From: Temnothorax longispinosus
Lineage: Eukaryota > Arthropoda > Insecta > Hymenoptera > Formicidae
DNA length: 64,000 nt
Direction: 5' to 3'
Assembly: GCF_030848805.1 (NCBI RefSeq)
Contig: NC_092358.1
Span: 22,965,832-23,029,831 of the forward strand
Notes under the pieces: generated by a model
The model's input: only the letters and a program-made list of their open reading frames with translations
Told to the model about the DNA's origin: nothing
Database searches by the model: none
Program-made: the position numbers and the translations under genes
Part shown: in pieces, positions 1 to 11,570 of the stretch
Layout: every line of letters begins with the position of its first letter
How positions within the stretch are numbered: position 1 is the first letter of the stretch

Positions 1-1340
1 ATGAGGAACAAGGAATCCTTACTCAAGGAAGGGCTATAAATACGGCTATAAGTCTAATATTACACTTTCAATATAAAAGTTCGATAATTTAATATTTTAC
101 ACATACATATAATAAATACTTGTGCTCGGATAATTATACAAGCATAAAGAAAACAAAAGAATTATTAATTAAAAAATGGGAGTATTGAGCGCGGCAACTA
201 TTTAAACAATCCATTGTTGTGTTAAAAATATTTGTACGTCTTACAAGCGAACGAAAACGACCGTTTTGATTCGAATGGTCTTCCTCCAAGGTCGTAGCCA
301 GTCTCAGGAAGTTTCGCGAGAAAAAAAAAGAAGTAAAAGGGAGATTGTGACGTATCGGCGAGAGCGAAAGCGGCCGTGCTGCTTTTGACGATTTTTCTCG
401 CCACAGAAACGTACCAAGGTTACGTGGACGCTTTGTTGCGTCTCGCGCCTCGGGCACCGATTTCTCGTGCAGCTCATTACATCGAAAATCACATCGCACG
501 AAAAACTGCCGTCTTTACGTAACACGAGTGACGAAAATCAGATGGACGTGTGATCGTTAATCGTTCGGCGGCTCGTGAATTTACTCGGAATTCTCCTATA
601 TAAATAATTTGATCGCCTGCACTCTTTAACACAACGTTTGAAAGAGAAGCGACTTGCCGATAAATTATCGTATAAATCTAGCAACTTTGCTTGCCCCAAA
701 GTTGGCAAAGATTATAAATAAAGATAAACACACATATGTGCGGTGCCCAGTAAATCACGTTAAAGAAATGATCTCCAACGTAAAAAACAAAGTAAAAAAT
801 ATAGAATAAGTTTCCCGACTGGTTGCGTAGTCTTCTCGGAAAAAATAATCTAGAAAATAATTTTAGTTTTGGCTAACACTTGTTGCCTATTGATATTGAC
901 TGGCAAAATACTCGTCTAACCTTAGAATTTATTTACATGACAATGCGCAACAATCATGCTGCGGTACTGATAACGTTGTTGGTTCGCTGACCTCTCAAAA
1001 TACCAAGATACAGCAATCGCGAATACACTGATACACTTTTAGAATTAGAAGTTCACGGCAAAGTGCTTCAGCTGTATCTAATTATTACGGCGTACAATGT
1101 TAATGCAAAGACAAATAGACTTATACGCTCGAAAACTCAACAGTTTTCATAATCGCTTCTCTCACACGATCGATAAGAACTCGCTCTCTATTCCTTTCAC
1201 TCTATTTTTTTTTCCGAGAAATTACCTCGCTGATTTTACCGCAGATTACTGGACACCCTGTACAATGAGCTTATCGCCAGCCCCACGGGAGACTCTTTTC
1301 TCCGTATCTGCTTTCGTTCTAAAGCGCATCCGACGAAAAA
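1..1340. other. AT-rich non-coding flank, no gene seen
   Basis: This stretch is AT-rich with a moderately GC-rich patch around 240-560. Short open frames occur on both strands in that patch, but none has a recognisable domain, a biased composition or convincing splice sites. I see no repeat with clear ends. It grades into the CpG-rich island that starts near 1340. Confidence 0.5.
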
Positions 1341-3166
1341 GCCGTACTAAAAAATGATAATTTCCAGGATCTCCGTCTCCTCCCGCGAACGTCTCTCGAC
1401 CCGTAATTTCTTCAGGGTCTGCCGCGATCGACCGACCGACAGCAGCCTGAGCAGCCGGCTGTCTCGACCGATTTTACACCGAACCTCCCGCCACGGCCGT
1501 AAAAGCGCGCGCCGGAGACGCAGTCCGAGCGTAACCGAGGCGGTTTTTTCGTGTACGCGCCGGCTGCGTGCGCGCCCGCACGCACAGACACAGGAACGCA
1601 CACACGCGGGTGCACGCGAGAACGAGGACGACGAGAGAGAAGCGTTTATCGCCTACGATCCGTCACCTCCCGCGCACATGCTGAAGAGATTAAAACTTTT
1701 TGCCCGGTTTCCTCGGCTGCGAGCCGAGCCAGGCGTTTGAGATCGTCCTCGTCGTTCCCGGGACGCCGAGAGGCGGGAGAGAGAGAAACGCTGCTCTTCC
1801 TCGTATCCTCGAAATTCGTCGACCGACGACCGACGGAAAGTTTCGCTCGCTCTCGCTCTCGGTGTATATTCGCTTGCGTACTCACCAGCACGGCTGTCGC
1901 TGGCGATCGTCCGCGCCGTCGGCGAGGCTTCGGGATCCGAACCGGATGGGAACTTGGAGATTACGTACCAGTACCTATAAACGACAGACAGGTCTTTGTC
2001 AATACGCTGCGCCGCGAAGTCTTTAGACTGATATTGAAGTTTGAACACGCTTGGATCGACGAGTAATATCAACACGGTTGATAGCGAGCGCCAAGACGAC
2101 GTGCTTGAAAATCGCGATTTATGTGTTCGTGCGTACGTGCGTGCGAGATGCCCGATGCCCGTGTCTCTAGGAGTCCCTGAATTTTTCTATATACACCAAC
2201 AGTTCGCGGAATCGTCCGAGGTGGGAGGAATATTAAACCGCCGGAGAGCTCCTTTTCTCGGAACGGCGTTCACACGCGGTGGTGGTTCTTACGAATCTAA
2301 GAACCGCCGGATGAAAGAAGCACCGTGAAGGGGAATCTAAATATTTTCACCGCGCGAGGATAACCGATCGCGTATACGCGGCCCGGCATTCCGACGGCGC
2401 GGCGTAAAACTTGGCGCGCGAAAAAAAAAAAGGAGATCTCATGCCTCGAGGGTTTTGCAACGCGCCGGATAACGTATACACACAGACGCGCCGTTGAACG
2501 TCATCGTTGAAAAACGCACGACGCACAAAAACCGTATTCGCGGCGCACTCCCGTCGATCAACACGCGTCGTCCGGCCGAGAATTCGGAGTGAGGCGATCC
2601 GCGAGAGAAACCGAAGGCCGGCGTTGTAGCGTCGCAAAATTTCGTTCGCTTACCTCTCGAAGCGTAGGCTCGAGGCGTCAGTTGCCTTTGCAGGTTAGGT
2701 TTTCGCCGGCTTGTAGGCTCGAGGGAACGGTGCCGGCACGTGCCGGGCTTCCCGACGATCCGCGTCTCGTTCCCCGGCCGGAAGACGCGATCCCGACGAC
2801 GGACGGCTTATCGATCGTCCTGGCGTGCGAATCCGCGCGACACACGTGCACACACATACACACCCGCTACGCGACTCCTCGACGACTTCGGGTCTTCGGG
2901 TACACGAGAAATTTGACTTTTTTCGAACAACGATCGCTCACTACATACCGGCGCGCGCGCGCTTCGTACACACCCGACGCCGCTCGCACGTCCTCCCGCC
3001 TCCCGCCGAGCTCGGCCGCGCTCGAGCGCGCTCGGCGACTCTCGGCCGGCCTCGGCCGCGCTCGGCCCGACTCGCGCCAACGGCCCGAGCGTCGTGCATA
3101 ATAATCGCGTAGGCGGCCGGCGCGCGTCCCGGCGAGTCAATTCTTTCGAGCGGAAGAACGATGCTC

Positions 3167-3174
3167 ATTTGCAT
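3167..3174 (+). promoter_or_regulatory. POU octamer-like site ATTTGCAT
   Basis: The sequence matches the canonical octamer ATTTGCAT bound by POU-domain factors. It lies inside the CpG-rich island, just upstream of the alternative donor at 3187. One eight-base match is weak evidence, so its use is an inference from its promoter-like position. Confidence 0.2.
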
Positions 3175-3654
3175 GCAACCTTTTCGGTAAGCCGATTGTA
3201 GAAATCTCTCGTTCTCTAATCCTATCGGTTCTCTCGAATCTCGGCCCTATTCAGCCGGCACGCCGGCAGCGGCGACGCCGACGCGACGCCGTCGTGGCGC
3301 CTCTCGCCACGAAGAAAGAGGAGCGATCTCGTCTATACGAGTCGATCGCGTTTTTAAATTCTACAATAAGATGGAGGGCATTCGCGTCTGCAAAGACTCG
3401 AGCGCGAGGGAAATGTATTTTTTTGTTTGCGTAACGCGTCACGAGATCCTCCGATTCGACAGTTGCGAGAGACGGCTGCGGCGAGTTCGCGATCCATGCG
3501 AGACTCCTGACTTTCGATCTCTGTGCTCATGTAGGTCGACACGCAGAGGTCTCTCCTTCGTGCATACCTCGCATCGCTTCGCCTGCGGGATTCGCGCGCA
3601 TCGCTCGTTCAAACCGAACGAGCTTCCGAGGTGCGCGTTAGAATAGACTCGCGC

Positions 3655-3742
3655 TATTTACTCCAGCCGTCAGTACCAAGAGTCTTCTGATTCGAAACGT
3701 AAACTCCTTTCAATATCATCGTTTAACATCTTATCAAGTCGG
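3655..3742 (+). other. Candidate non-coding first exon ending at GTAAGT
   Basis: The segment from about 3655 to 3742 precedes a perfect plus-strand donor, GTAAGT at 3743-3748, at the edge of the CpG-rich island. No obvious ATG-initiated frame runs into the donor, so if it is an exon it is probably 5' UTR. The start is not defined by the sequence: the transcription start could be the TCAGT at 3670 or anywhere in the upstream island. The next exon-like segment on this strand is at 9725. Confidence 0.3.
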
Positions 3743-3793
3743 GTAAGTTAGTCCTTATCGCAGGCATTTCTAAACAATTACAAATACCGAATG

Positions 3794-4302
3794 ACTAATT
3801 GTTTGATATGTATAATATACTTAAAGAAACGTGGAATTGAATTTTGTTTAACAATGATATCTTAGATTTTTAATCTAAGGAAACTTTACGAAATTTAATA
3901 GCGGAGATAAAGTTTATTGTGTATTAACTCGAAAATTCTGTTTCTTTATTTGGCTATCTTCATCAAGTCTAATTCGTATAAATTCCGTAATCTTTATTTT
4001 TAGTTTTTATTATTATTCGCACGTCTAAATAATTGCAAACACATTTTTGAGTACATTTCAGTACGTATCAAATAATTGCTGATAGCTAATTATTTGATAT
4101 GTACTTAAAGAAATTTAGAATTGAATTTTGTTTAACGATATCACCCGAGAGATTTTTATTCTTCATAGATTTTCAATTCGAGAATGAAATAAAATTTAAT
4201 ATCCGAGATAGCTTATTGTGTATTAACTCGAAATTTCTTTTTTATTTGCATAGCTATATCTTTATTAAGTCTAATTCGTATAAATTCCATAATCTTTATT
4301 AT
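3794..4302. repeat. Diverged direct duplication of about 210 bp
   Basis: Two related copies lie head to tail, about 3794-4000 and 4086-4302. Both run from CTAATT(G/A)TTTGATATGTA through GAATTGAATTTTGTTTAAC, then TTATTGTGTATTAACTCGAA, and end with CTAATTCGTATAAATTCC followed by (G/A)TAATCTTTATT. Small insertions and deletions separate them. The second copy opens with a 12-bp inverted repeat (TATCAAATAATT/AATTATTTGATA, 4068-4102). It may be a local segmental duplication or two copies of a short AT-rich transposon. No coding content is seen. Confidence 0.75.
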
Positions 4303-7149
4303 TGATCGATATTCAGTGATATATCAACCTCCGAATAAATAAAATTGTAATACTTTTTAAAGGTTTTTCCAATAAAATCCGAATGTAAATGACGCATTTA
4401 TGTAAACGTCCACGTATTGTGGATTCAGCACGATCCGTCCCTAAAATGTCCTCACGCGACCTAATCCCGTTTAAAGAAAATAAAAAAAAAATGAAAAAAA
4501 TTTATGAGCGATCAATCGAGAACACTCGAATGCCACGTCAGTTGATGATTTAATTCGTCGATGGCTTTTCTCCAAGGACTCCTCGTCGAGGTCGCATTGC
4601 CGCGACGCGACGCGCGACGGTTTAACGCTCGATCGAGTCCCCGGACTTTCCACGGTTCGTTTGAATATTACGCACTCGCGGACATACCGGGCGATCGCAT
4701 TGGCAGCATATTATGGTCCATTGCACGTAGAAAGATACTTCACTCCCCTTCTGTACGCACGTATGATCGACGCGCACGTGAGCCCGGAATGCCAGACATT
4801 TCGACAGCCTTTTACGCGCCGGTGGTATAGATCGATAAAATTGCGTGCGATGGACGATACATTCGCAGCGCAATCATGTAAACGCATTATGTACCCCGGT
4901 ATTTCATATGGAGTCCGCGAAATGCCTGCCTACCGCGCGGCTACCTATGCCGACCGTGGGATATTAACGCGTCGATATGACCTTTGCTTTTACATATATT
5001 GTCCATGAGGGTGTGGCCTGAAATTATTGGTGAAATTAAGTTCGGAAAATTGCCTCGCGTTATTTAAATTTAAAACAATCGACTCTTTACGAGCATCAAA
5101 AATCAAACTGCAATAAAAAATGGAGTAATTTAAAAACCAATCACGCTTAAAATTAGAAAATTTGCAAAAAAAAAAAAATAGAGTTGAGCAGTCTGGTTTC
5201 GAGGAGACTCATGCCTCTCTTACTAAAAGTGTAATCTGATAAGTATATGGAAAAGTATATACGAAATAGAAAAATCTGAGCTAGTAGATATTTCCAAAGT
5301 TACACGCGGGATAAACTTTAGGATGCATTATCAGGTTGAAAATTTATTCTTCGTGACAACTCCTTCACGGGAGAAAAGTCGAGATATATTCTATTTTGCA
5401 CGAACACATTCTGTATAATAATGCACGATGGTTTTAGTCTGAAAATTTGATGGCCGCACTTAACCCGACCTGTTTTGAGTGTAACCAAAGAGGCTTAACT
5501 TTACGTTAATTTTTTACGGCGTACTCTCACTAATGCGCACTCTTTTTTCGCAAAAGTTATCTGAAGCGCTTTATGCCTTCTTTCATTTCGCGTTTAATCC
5601 CGACAAACACAAAGAGCCAATTTAATATCACTGGCATTCCCTCGGTTCATTAACTGTGCTTAGCAATTCTCTTTCCTCTTAATAAGCTATAATCCAGACA
5701 GAAAAATAAGATTTATTTAGGCATAACCAAATTAAAGATTTATAACTTCAGTCGACGTTGTCGACGAAAGTTATTGCTGTAAATAGTTGGGCTATAAATA
5801 TAAGTTTTTGCCATAAATAGTGTTTTATAATATTCTTCGATGTTGCTAATCTCATGTATAACCGGTGATAACATATGACTGGTTACAATGATATCCGGAT
5901 ATCTACTGCAAAGAAAGGATATTGTGTAATTATAAAAAACATCTTTTTGCGCTGAAACTAGTTGGTGCAAGGTTGCGAGCTAGTAGAATATACAAAAGTT
6001 GCATAGCCTCGCGTTGTATTGCAATAAAATAACGATGAATAAGTTTCTTCGAGAAACGCTGATATCGTGCATCTGCAAAAAGACGTGAGACGAGCGATAA
6101 AACGCTGCGAGATGAAAAAGTAGCTTAAGGTATGTACGTTCCCGCTTTCTTGTTGTTACAAGAAACGAGTCCTCGTTCGGAGCACGACGAGAGTGAGAGT
6201 AATCCTGCAACTTTCGTTTATTCCCGGCCCGGCAACCTCGTGATGTCATAAATATGACCGCGTATCATAATCCGAATTGGCATTCTCGCGGTGAAAGGTA
6301 TACGGCGACGGATAAAAGAGGTTGGAAACGAAAACGCTACCGTACGAAATCATACCAGCGTTTCTCGAATGCACGAAATTTTGCATTGTTTGATTAAAAA
6401 GATTTTTTTTATTAATCGAAACGCTTTTTAATACTTCTCGAAGATTTAAGCACATAAAGTAAGGTTCCTTCATAATGAAACAACTTGCGAAAAAGAAGAC
6501 TAAATAAATAACTTCAAAGGAGTTAAGAAGTTATATAACGTTCGACAAATTACAAAACTTCGCGCTCCAGCGGAAATAACGATTTCGCTATTTCAACAAG
6601 TTTGTATTTCATTTAATTAGCGACCTACTCCTCTACGTTATTCGCTTTAAGGCCGATCGATTGATTGCGCAAGAGTTAAGTGCGCTGTCGTCTCCGTAAG
6701 ACGATTAAAATTTAATCCACGAAACGTCGACGTAAAAATAGCATGAACGGACTGATCTTCGCAGATAGACGTGGAGATTACGTCGATCGATGTAATCTCA
6801 TTTGAGTCGTTTCTCGTGTCCTATTCAGAATCAATTTTTTTTTACAAATCTTTTTTGGAAATGCAACCGTTAACGTAATTGTCGAGTGCTCCGATATCGG
6901 AGATAAAAAATTTTTACGCCGATTCTTGTGGTTTCGGTGTAGGGAAAAACAATCTTGCAACGAAACAATCCGGAAATTAAGAGTTATAACTTAATATTTA
7001 ATAAAATCGCATAGATAAACGATGTAATAAAAAGGTTTTTCAAACGTGAATGGATCTAAATTACGACATCATTAGATGTAGTGCATGTCGATTAGAGGGC
7101 AAGGAAAGCCCACTCCTGTATAAACTCCTGTAAACTATTACATAGCGCT
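4303..7149. other. Non-coding spacer, no gene seen
   Basis: This is AT-rich sequence with a more GC-rich block at about 4560-5000 that has overlapping open frames on both strands and no recognisable product. A poly-A run occurs at 5167-5179. The sequence from 5740 to 6480 also carries short open frames on the minus strand that look like chance. No repeat ends, RNA gene or convincing exon was found. Confidence 0.5.
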
Positions 7150-7790
7150 ATTACGCTAATAAATAACGGGGTTGAACGTACGCGCGTAATTAATGAACGG
7201 GCGCGCGTGTCGTCGTGTGATTTGCACAGTTAATAGTTTCCCGTAAAACCGGTATCCAATCGAAGGTCTCCCCGCCCTTTCTCGCGCGCGGATATTTTAG
7301 TACGCCGTGCATCAGGTTGCATCCTGTCGCCGCGCCGACGCGGAATTTCCTTCCGCACGCGACACACGGCGTTCCGGTTTAACGTTCCTCCCAGGCCGGA
7401 AATGACACGCGCCAGGCGTAAGATGCCGGAAGCCGTTCCCGTACGTAAAATTCCTGACCCCGGAAATCGTAGGCGAAACGACCGAAACGTAACTATCGGC
7501 CCGAGCCGATCGTGAAAGTGATCGCGTGCGAGCTGGCGAGCACTCTGCGACTCGAACGAGTCGAGAATTGTTCCGAGTGTTCGCTCGATATCCCGGTTAG
7601 ATGAGAATTTTTCTTTCGAGCGCTCTGAAAGGCGCAAGGATTGTCTCCTTCATCTCGCGAATGACTTCCGAAGCAACCGGTGGTCGGCGCGAATGAGGTC
7701 ACGCCGCGTGGTGACACCTCGTCCGTTTTCAATCCTTTGAGACTCTGACAGAAGGCGCGAGGTGGAGAGTCGCAATAAAGTCGGCGTAAT
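7150..7790. promoter_or_regulatory. CpG-rich block, possible regulatory element
   Basis: A GC-rich, CpG-dense block (acgcgcg and gcgcgcg motifs at 7178-7210 and 7282-7300) stands out from AT-rich flanks. The minus strand is open for 135 codons (7230-7637), but its composition (Arg/Ser rich, no recognisable domain) is what GC-rich non-coding DNA gives. No splice donor with a matching acceptor frames it. It could be an enhancer or a minor promoter. Confidence 0.25.
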
Positions 7791-9700
7791 TTTTCATCCG
7801 AAACATTTATATACGATAGACGGGCGGGATATTAATGAATTGTCTATTTCCCTTTGATCCGCGAAAATTAACGGGACATTTGTTTCCCAGTGACAGATTG
7901 ACAAATTGCGAGGGTGAAGAGTGAAGGTAGATAAATGACAAAATCAAACGGGTAATGCAATATAGACGCAATCTGTCTGGCATAAATGATGAAAAATAAA
8001 AGAGAAATAACTTTATCGACATCTACAAAGCGGATTACAATTGTTTTTTTCGATTTATATTGGAACTCGGAATTCGTGATCGAACAATTTGAATCTTAAA
8101 TTGTTTGCATATTTCGGACTTTTGAAAGATTTTAAATCTGAGTTAGATAAAATGGCAAAGTAAAGTCAGGTGATATATCGCGAGATGGAAAAAGGTGAAA
8201 GTTAATCATTTATATTTTCAAAAAAATTGCATAATTCTTGCATAAATGTCTATTATGAACTGTTTTATAGAATCTTTAGATATTCGTTAGATAGCGAAGC
8301 ATTCCAACAGTTCGATTCCCCGTTTTATTAATTATGAACTGTTCGAATTTAAAATTTGAACGTTTCTATTTGACAACTATTCGAAGAGATCGATATTTGT
8401 CCGAGTCTAAATTCTTTCGTTTCTTGAGATAAAGTAATTTCTAAGTAAGTCGCGAGGATGAATTCTTAAAAGGCTCGCGCGATCTAGATCGGAAACGACA
8501 TATATTGGCACGAATATCTGGGCCAAGTGAAACTGGTTATGGAAAAGCCTTGCTCTGACGATGCTGTTTTCTTTCGGAAGATGGCCAAACTGGTTTCGAC
8601 CTTGGCGAAGATATAGCCTCGCTGCGGCTACGCAATGGAACGTTAAGATCGCAGCGCATTCTTCATCCTATAAGAGTTACGTCTCCATCGATAAAAAAAA
8701 TACGGGATGGAGAAGCATGAACGACGAAATAAATATTCAACAAAATCAGCGAAAAAAAGGACAGCGAAAGTTTATGAATAAACAAATGTTTATGCATCGG
8801 CTTTGTTTATGTCGCTTGAAATATTAATTGTGTTACCAATGTGAAAATTTTCATGACGTGAAGCGTTAATCTCTATTGAAATAATAAGCACGCAGTACGT
8901 GTAGATGTTGCTGTAAATGATTTTTCACTGTAACTTTATGTAACGATGGTTACATAATATAAATTAAATTCGTTGTAATTAAAGAGTTGCACCGGTAGAA
9001 CTGGAACATCCTGAATAATGAACGTTAATGAATATTAATCGGCATAACGAGTAATACAATGAACATGAAATATTCAAAAGTGAATTCTAGTAATCATTCA
9101 ACTTTGTTTGAAAGGGAAAGAGATTCCATCACGAATTTGACTTTGTCTTTATTTTTCGGATATAATGTAGATACTACAAACATTAATGATTTTACGGCAT
9201 AATGAGCCCTTTGTTTTTAATTAACAATTTGTCTCATAATAATTATAAAATACTACATGTAATTTATGACAAAAATTGTTAAAATTACATTATCATAAAG
9301 TCGTGAGAGAAAATCTCATATATCTTTAATCATATTTTTCACTATACAATGCACGGATCAAGTGAATTAAATATCATATTTACATTTCTTGTGTCATGCG
9401 CCATCAATTATACCGAAAAATTCAATAATACCTAGAATTATATAAGATTAGCAAGACAAACGATTACCTATCGCTACCTATCTCTTTGAAATTCGAGCAA
9501 TTTTCGTCCTCAAGTCCGCGCGTTCAATTGAATTCAGGCACGGACACGTGTTTTGAAAGTGAACGACAGTGTCGAATCCCCTGGCCGAGATTGAGTCCTG
9601 ATTCTCGGCAAGACGAAACGACTCACCGTCGTAATGTATGCACCGCCGTATAAGGCGTATAATAATATGAAGTTATAGTCCGCGATACTCATGCCATGCA
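7791..9700. other. AT-rich spacer, no gene seen
   Basis: This is AT-rich sequence with the motif ATTATGAACTGTT twice (8253-8265 and 8332-8344). The second copy forms a small inverted repeat with AACAGTTC at about 8308. Nothing else structured was found, and no exon-like segment with both splice sites was seen. Confidence 0.5.
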
Positions 9701-9724
9701 TGCGCTCTCATACTCTCTCCTCAG

Positions 9725-9777
9725 GTCTCCATGCCGAGAGCGGAGGAAGCTCGTGAAGACGAAGACTGCAAGATCGC
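9725..9777 (+). CDS. Candidate 53-nt exon, product unknown
   Basis: A strong acceptor (pyrimidine-rich CTCTCATACTCTCTCCTCAG ending at 9724) and a consensus donor (GTAAGT at 9778) bracket 53 nt. Two of three frames are open. The first reads VSMPRAEEAREDEDCKIA and is acidic; the ATG at 9731 could be a start codon. That frame ends with two bases of a split codon (GC). Joined to the candidate exon at 18300 it continues ...CKIA-NDLIRRLGSLKQI without a stop. No family is recognised. Segments of this size with both sites do arise by chance in 64 kb, so it may be non-coding, or a 5' UTR exon of a gene starting in the 1.3-3.7 kb island. Confidence 0.22.
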
Positions 9778-9784
9778 GTAAGTC

Positions 9785-10690
9785 CTTCTTCGTGGAAGTT
9801 TCGTAGGGACGCGGGGGAGCCAACGAGCCGTCCTCTTTCCTTTTTCTTCCTCTCCCCCCTCCCCGTTGTCTCCTTTCCCTCGTTCACCTTCCTTTGCCAT
9901 TCGTCGTTCTTCTCCTACCAACGCGCACATTTGCGCTTCCACTTATCCTTTTCGTCCTTTTCGCTGGAACGGAGAAGACGTTCGAGCCATCCTGCTCTTC
10001 GTTCCTCTCGGATCATACCGCCTTTCTTCTCCTCTCACATCACAGTGTCCTTTTACTCTTTTCCGCCTCGCGTAGTTTCCTTTTGCTTGTCTCTTCTTCC
10101 TGTAGTCATGATTCTCTCTACGAGGTTGCTTCTTCCGCTTGTAATTACTGTCGATATATTCTGTCTGCGTCGCTATCTGTGAACTTTTGCTTTTCTTGTA
10201 TACTTTTATTTTATCGTTTATCTTGTGATTTTTTCATCTCGAAACTGTCGAAAATGTTTTTAAAATTTCTTTAGACTAATCCCTATCTAGATTTTCGTCG
10301 CAAACTCTACTGTTGCTATACAATCTATATTTCCTTCCGTTTAGATTTCTTATTATTTTACGATTCCTCTTCATCCCCGTATATTACAATTTCTTGATCT
10401 CTTATGGCCTATGGAATTTCTTGTATCAGCATATCTGCCATTTATACCTGTCATTTCCCTTTCATCTCACGCTGCACCTCTCTCGCTACCCATCCAGTTT
10501 CGCCTTCTCCATCGTTTCCATCCGCCTTCTTTCCCGGTCGGGGCAACCATTATATACCTCGCGATACGTCTCGCCGCCTGTAGCAACTGCGACCGTGCAA
10601 CGTTGCATCCCGTCGACTGCATTCCGTTCGAACTGCCTCGGACGAATGCGTCTTTTGATAGTCGCAATTCGAAGAAGGAGCTTCCCTAGT
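9785..10690 (+). repeat. Pyrimidine-rich tract on the plus strand
   Basis: For about 900 bp the plus strand is rich in T and C (TCTTCC, TTCTCC, CCTTTTCGTCC and similar), densest at 9835-10110, with few purine runs. It begins directly after the donor-like site at 9778. Several long open frames on both strands (Ser/Leu/Phe rich on plus, Arg/Glu rich on minus) are a by-product of this bias. It is not a simple microsatellite because the units vary. It could be an old degenerate CT microsatellite or intronic polypyrimidine DNA. Confidence 0.55.
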
Positions 10691-11189
10691 TCCAAGTAGT
10701 CTTCCCACAGTTACTTGCCAAGCAGTTTCTATATAAACCTGATCATACGCGTGTCAGTGTGTTAATAATTTTGAATTTTTTCATCGCGTTATCGGTGTAT
10801 TCAAATCGATGTAGGTACAACTTATTCGTAAATATATTCAAAGTATAGACAACCCATCTTGTAACTGAGAACCTCTTTTCTGAAAAGTCGAATCCGTCAC
10901 GGATCGATTTGAAAAAGCCATTAGCTAAGTTTATACTATTGTTTTGTACTGAAATAAAAGTTTTGTATCATAATTAGTATAGCCATTAGTTGCTTAATGC
11001 TTAATGTATTAATTTTGATTATGTTGTTTTCCAATTTATTTCACGGCTAAGAATTCAAAGAAAAATTTTCCGAGATAAAGAATTAACATAAGAATAATTA
11101 TTTATCGCCATTTACTACATATTTACTTCGTCACCCCATAATATCATTCGAAGAAAAAATTTGTACATTTGTGTCTTGCCAATGATCCG

Positions 11190-11570
11190 AATGATTGAAA
11201 AGATGGAGAAGAGAGGAAAGAGGGTGCATGGATCTCGGGGCGCCCAGATCGCGATTTGGGGCCTTAGGCCCCGAGCCATGGACCCCAAAGAGGACAATAG
11301 ACAGACCGTTAGACGCGGTGCAGAGCAAGGTACACCGGACTGAATCTTGGCCTGGGAATTCTTGAACGAAGGGCATCTTGAGGGACCTCGACCCGAGCCG
11401 AGGGTCCCGCCGGGGCTCGGAGAAACTGGTTTACCTGCCACCTTCTTCGTCGTCCTCTCTTTTCTCCGGACGTGGCGGTTCCGTGGCGATGGAACGGCGA
11501 AGAATGCAAAGACGCAGCAGTGCGAGCGTCTCTCTCTCTTTCTCTCTTTTCAGGAGAGAGCGACAATAAT
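11190..11570. other. GC-rich block of unusual composition
   Basis: This block differs from the other GC-rich regions because much of it (11225-11430) is rich in GGCC, CCCC and GGGG with comparatively few CpGs. It holds a small inverted repeat, GGGGCC-TTA-GGCCCC, at about 11258-11272. Overlapping frames on both strands are open through it, including a plus frame from an ATG at 11203 ending in TGA at 11341. The tail from 11520 is CT/GA rich. I do not recognise a protein, a tRNA-derived SINE or an rRNA fragment. It may be a retroposed sequence or repeat. Confidence 0.35.

Larger units (their letters stand above)
1340..3742 (+). promoter_or_regulatory. Large CpG-rich island, candidate promoter and 5' UTR
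   Basis: About 2.3 kb of GC-rich, CpG-dense sequence stands out against the AT-rich surroundings, with runs of CTCGGCCGCGCTCG-like units around 3005-3070. The island ends almost exactly where a consensus plus-strand splice donor (GTAAGT at 3743) occurs, and everything beyond is AT-rich. That sharp change is typical of an unmethylated promoter/first exon followed by a long first intron. An alternative donor (GTAAGC) lies at 3187. A minus-strand GTAAGC near 2650 leaves open a divergent promoter. Long open frames on several frames and both strands here follow from the high GC content and are not evidence of coding. No TATA box is convincing; a TCAGT initiator-like site lies at 3670. Confidence 0.45.

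Noticed and set aside
1551..3101. Several 95-171-codon frames in the 1.3-3.7 kb island
   Set aside because: Overlapping frames are open on both strands because GC-rich DNA has few stops; the peptides are Arg/Ser/Pro low-complexity.
7230..7637. 135-codon minus-strand frame
   Set aside because: Arg-rich, in a CpG-dense block, with no domain or splice partner.
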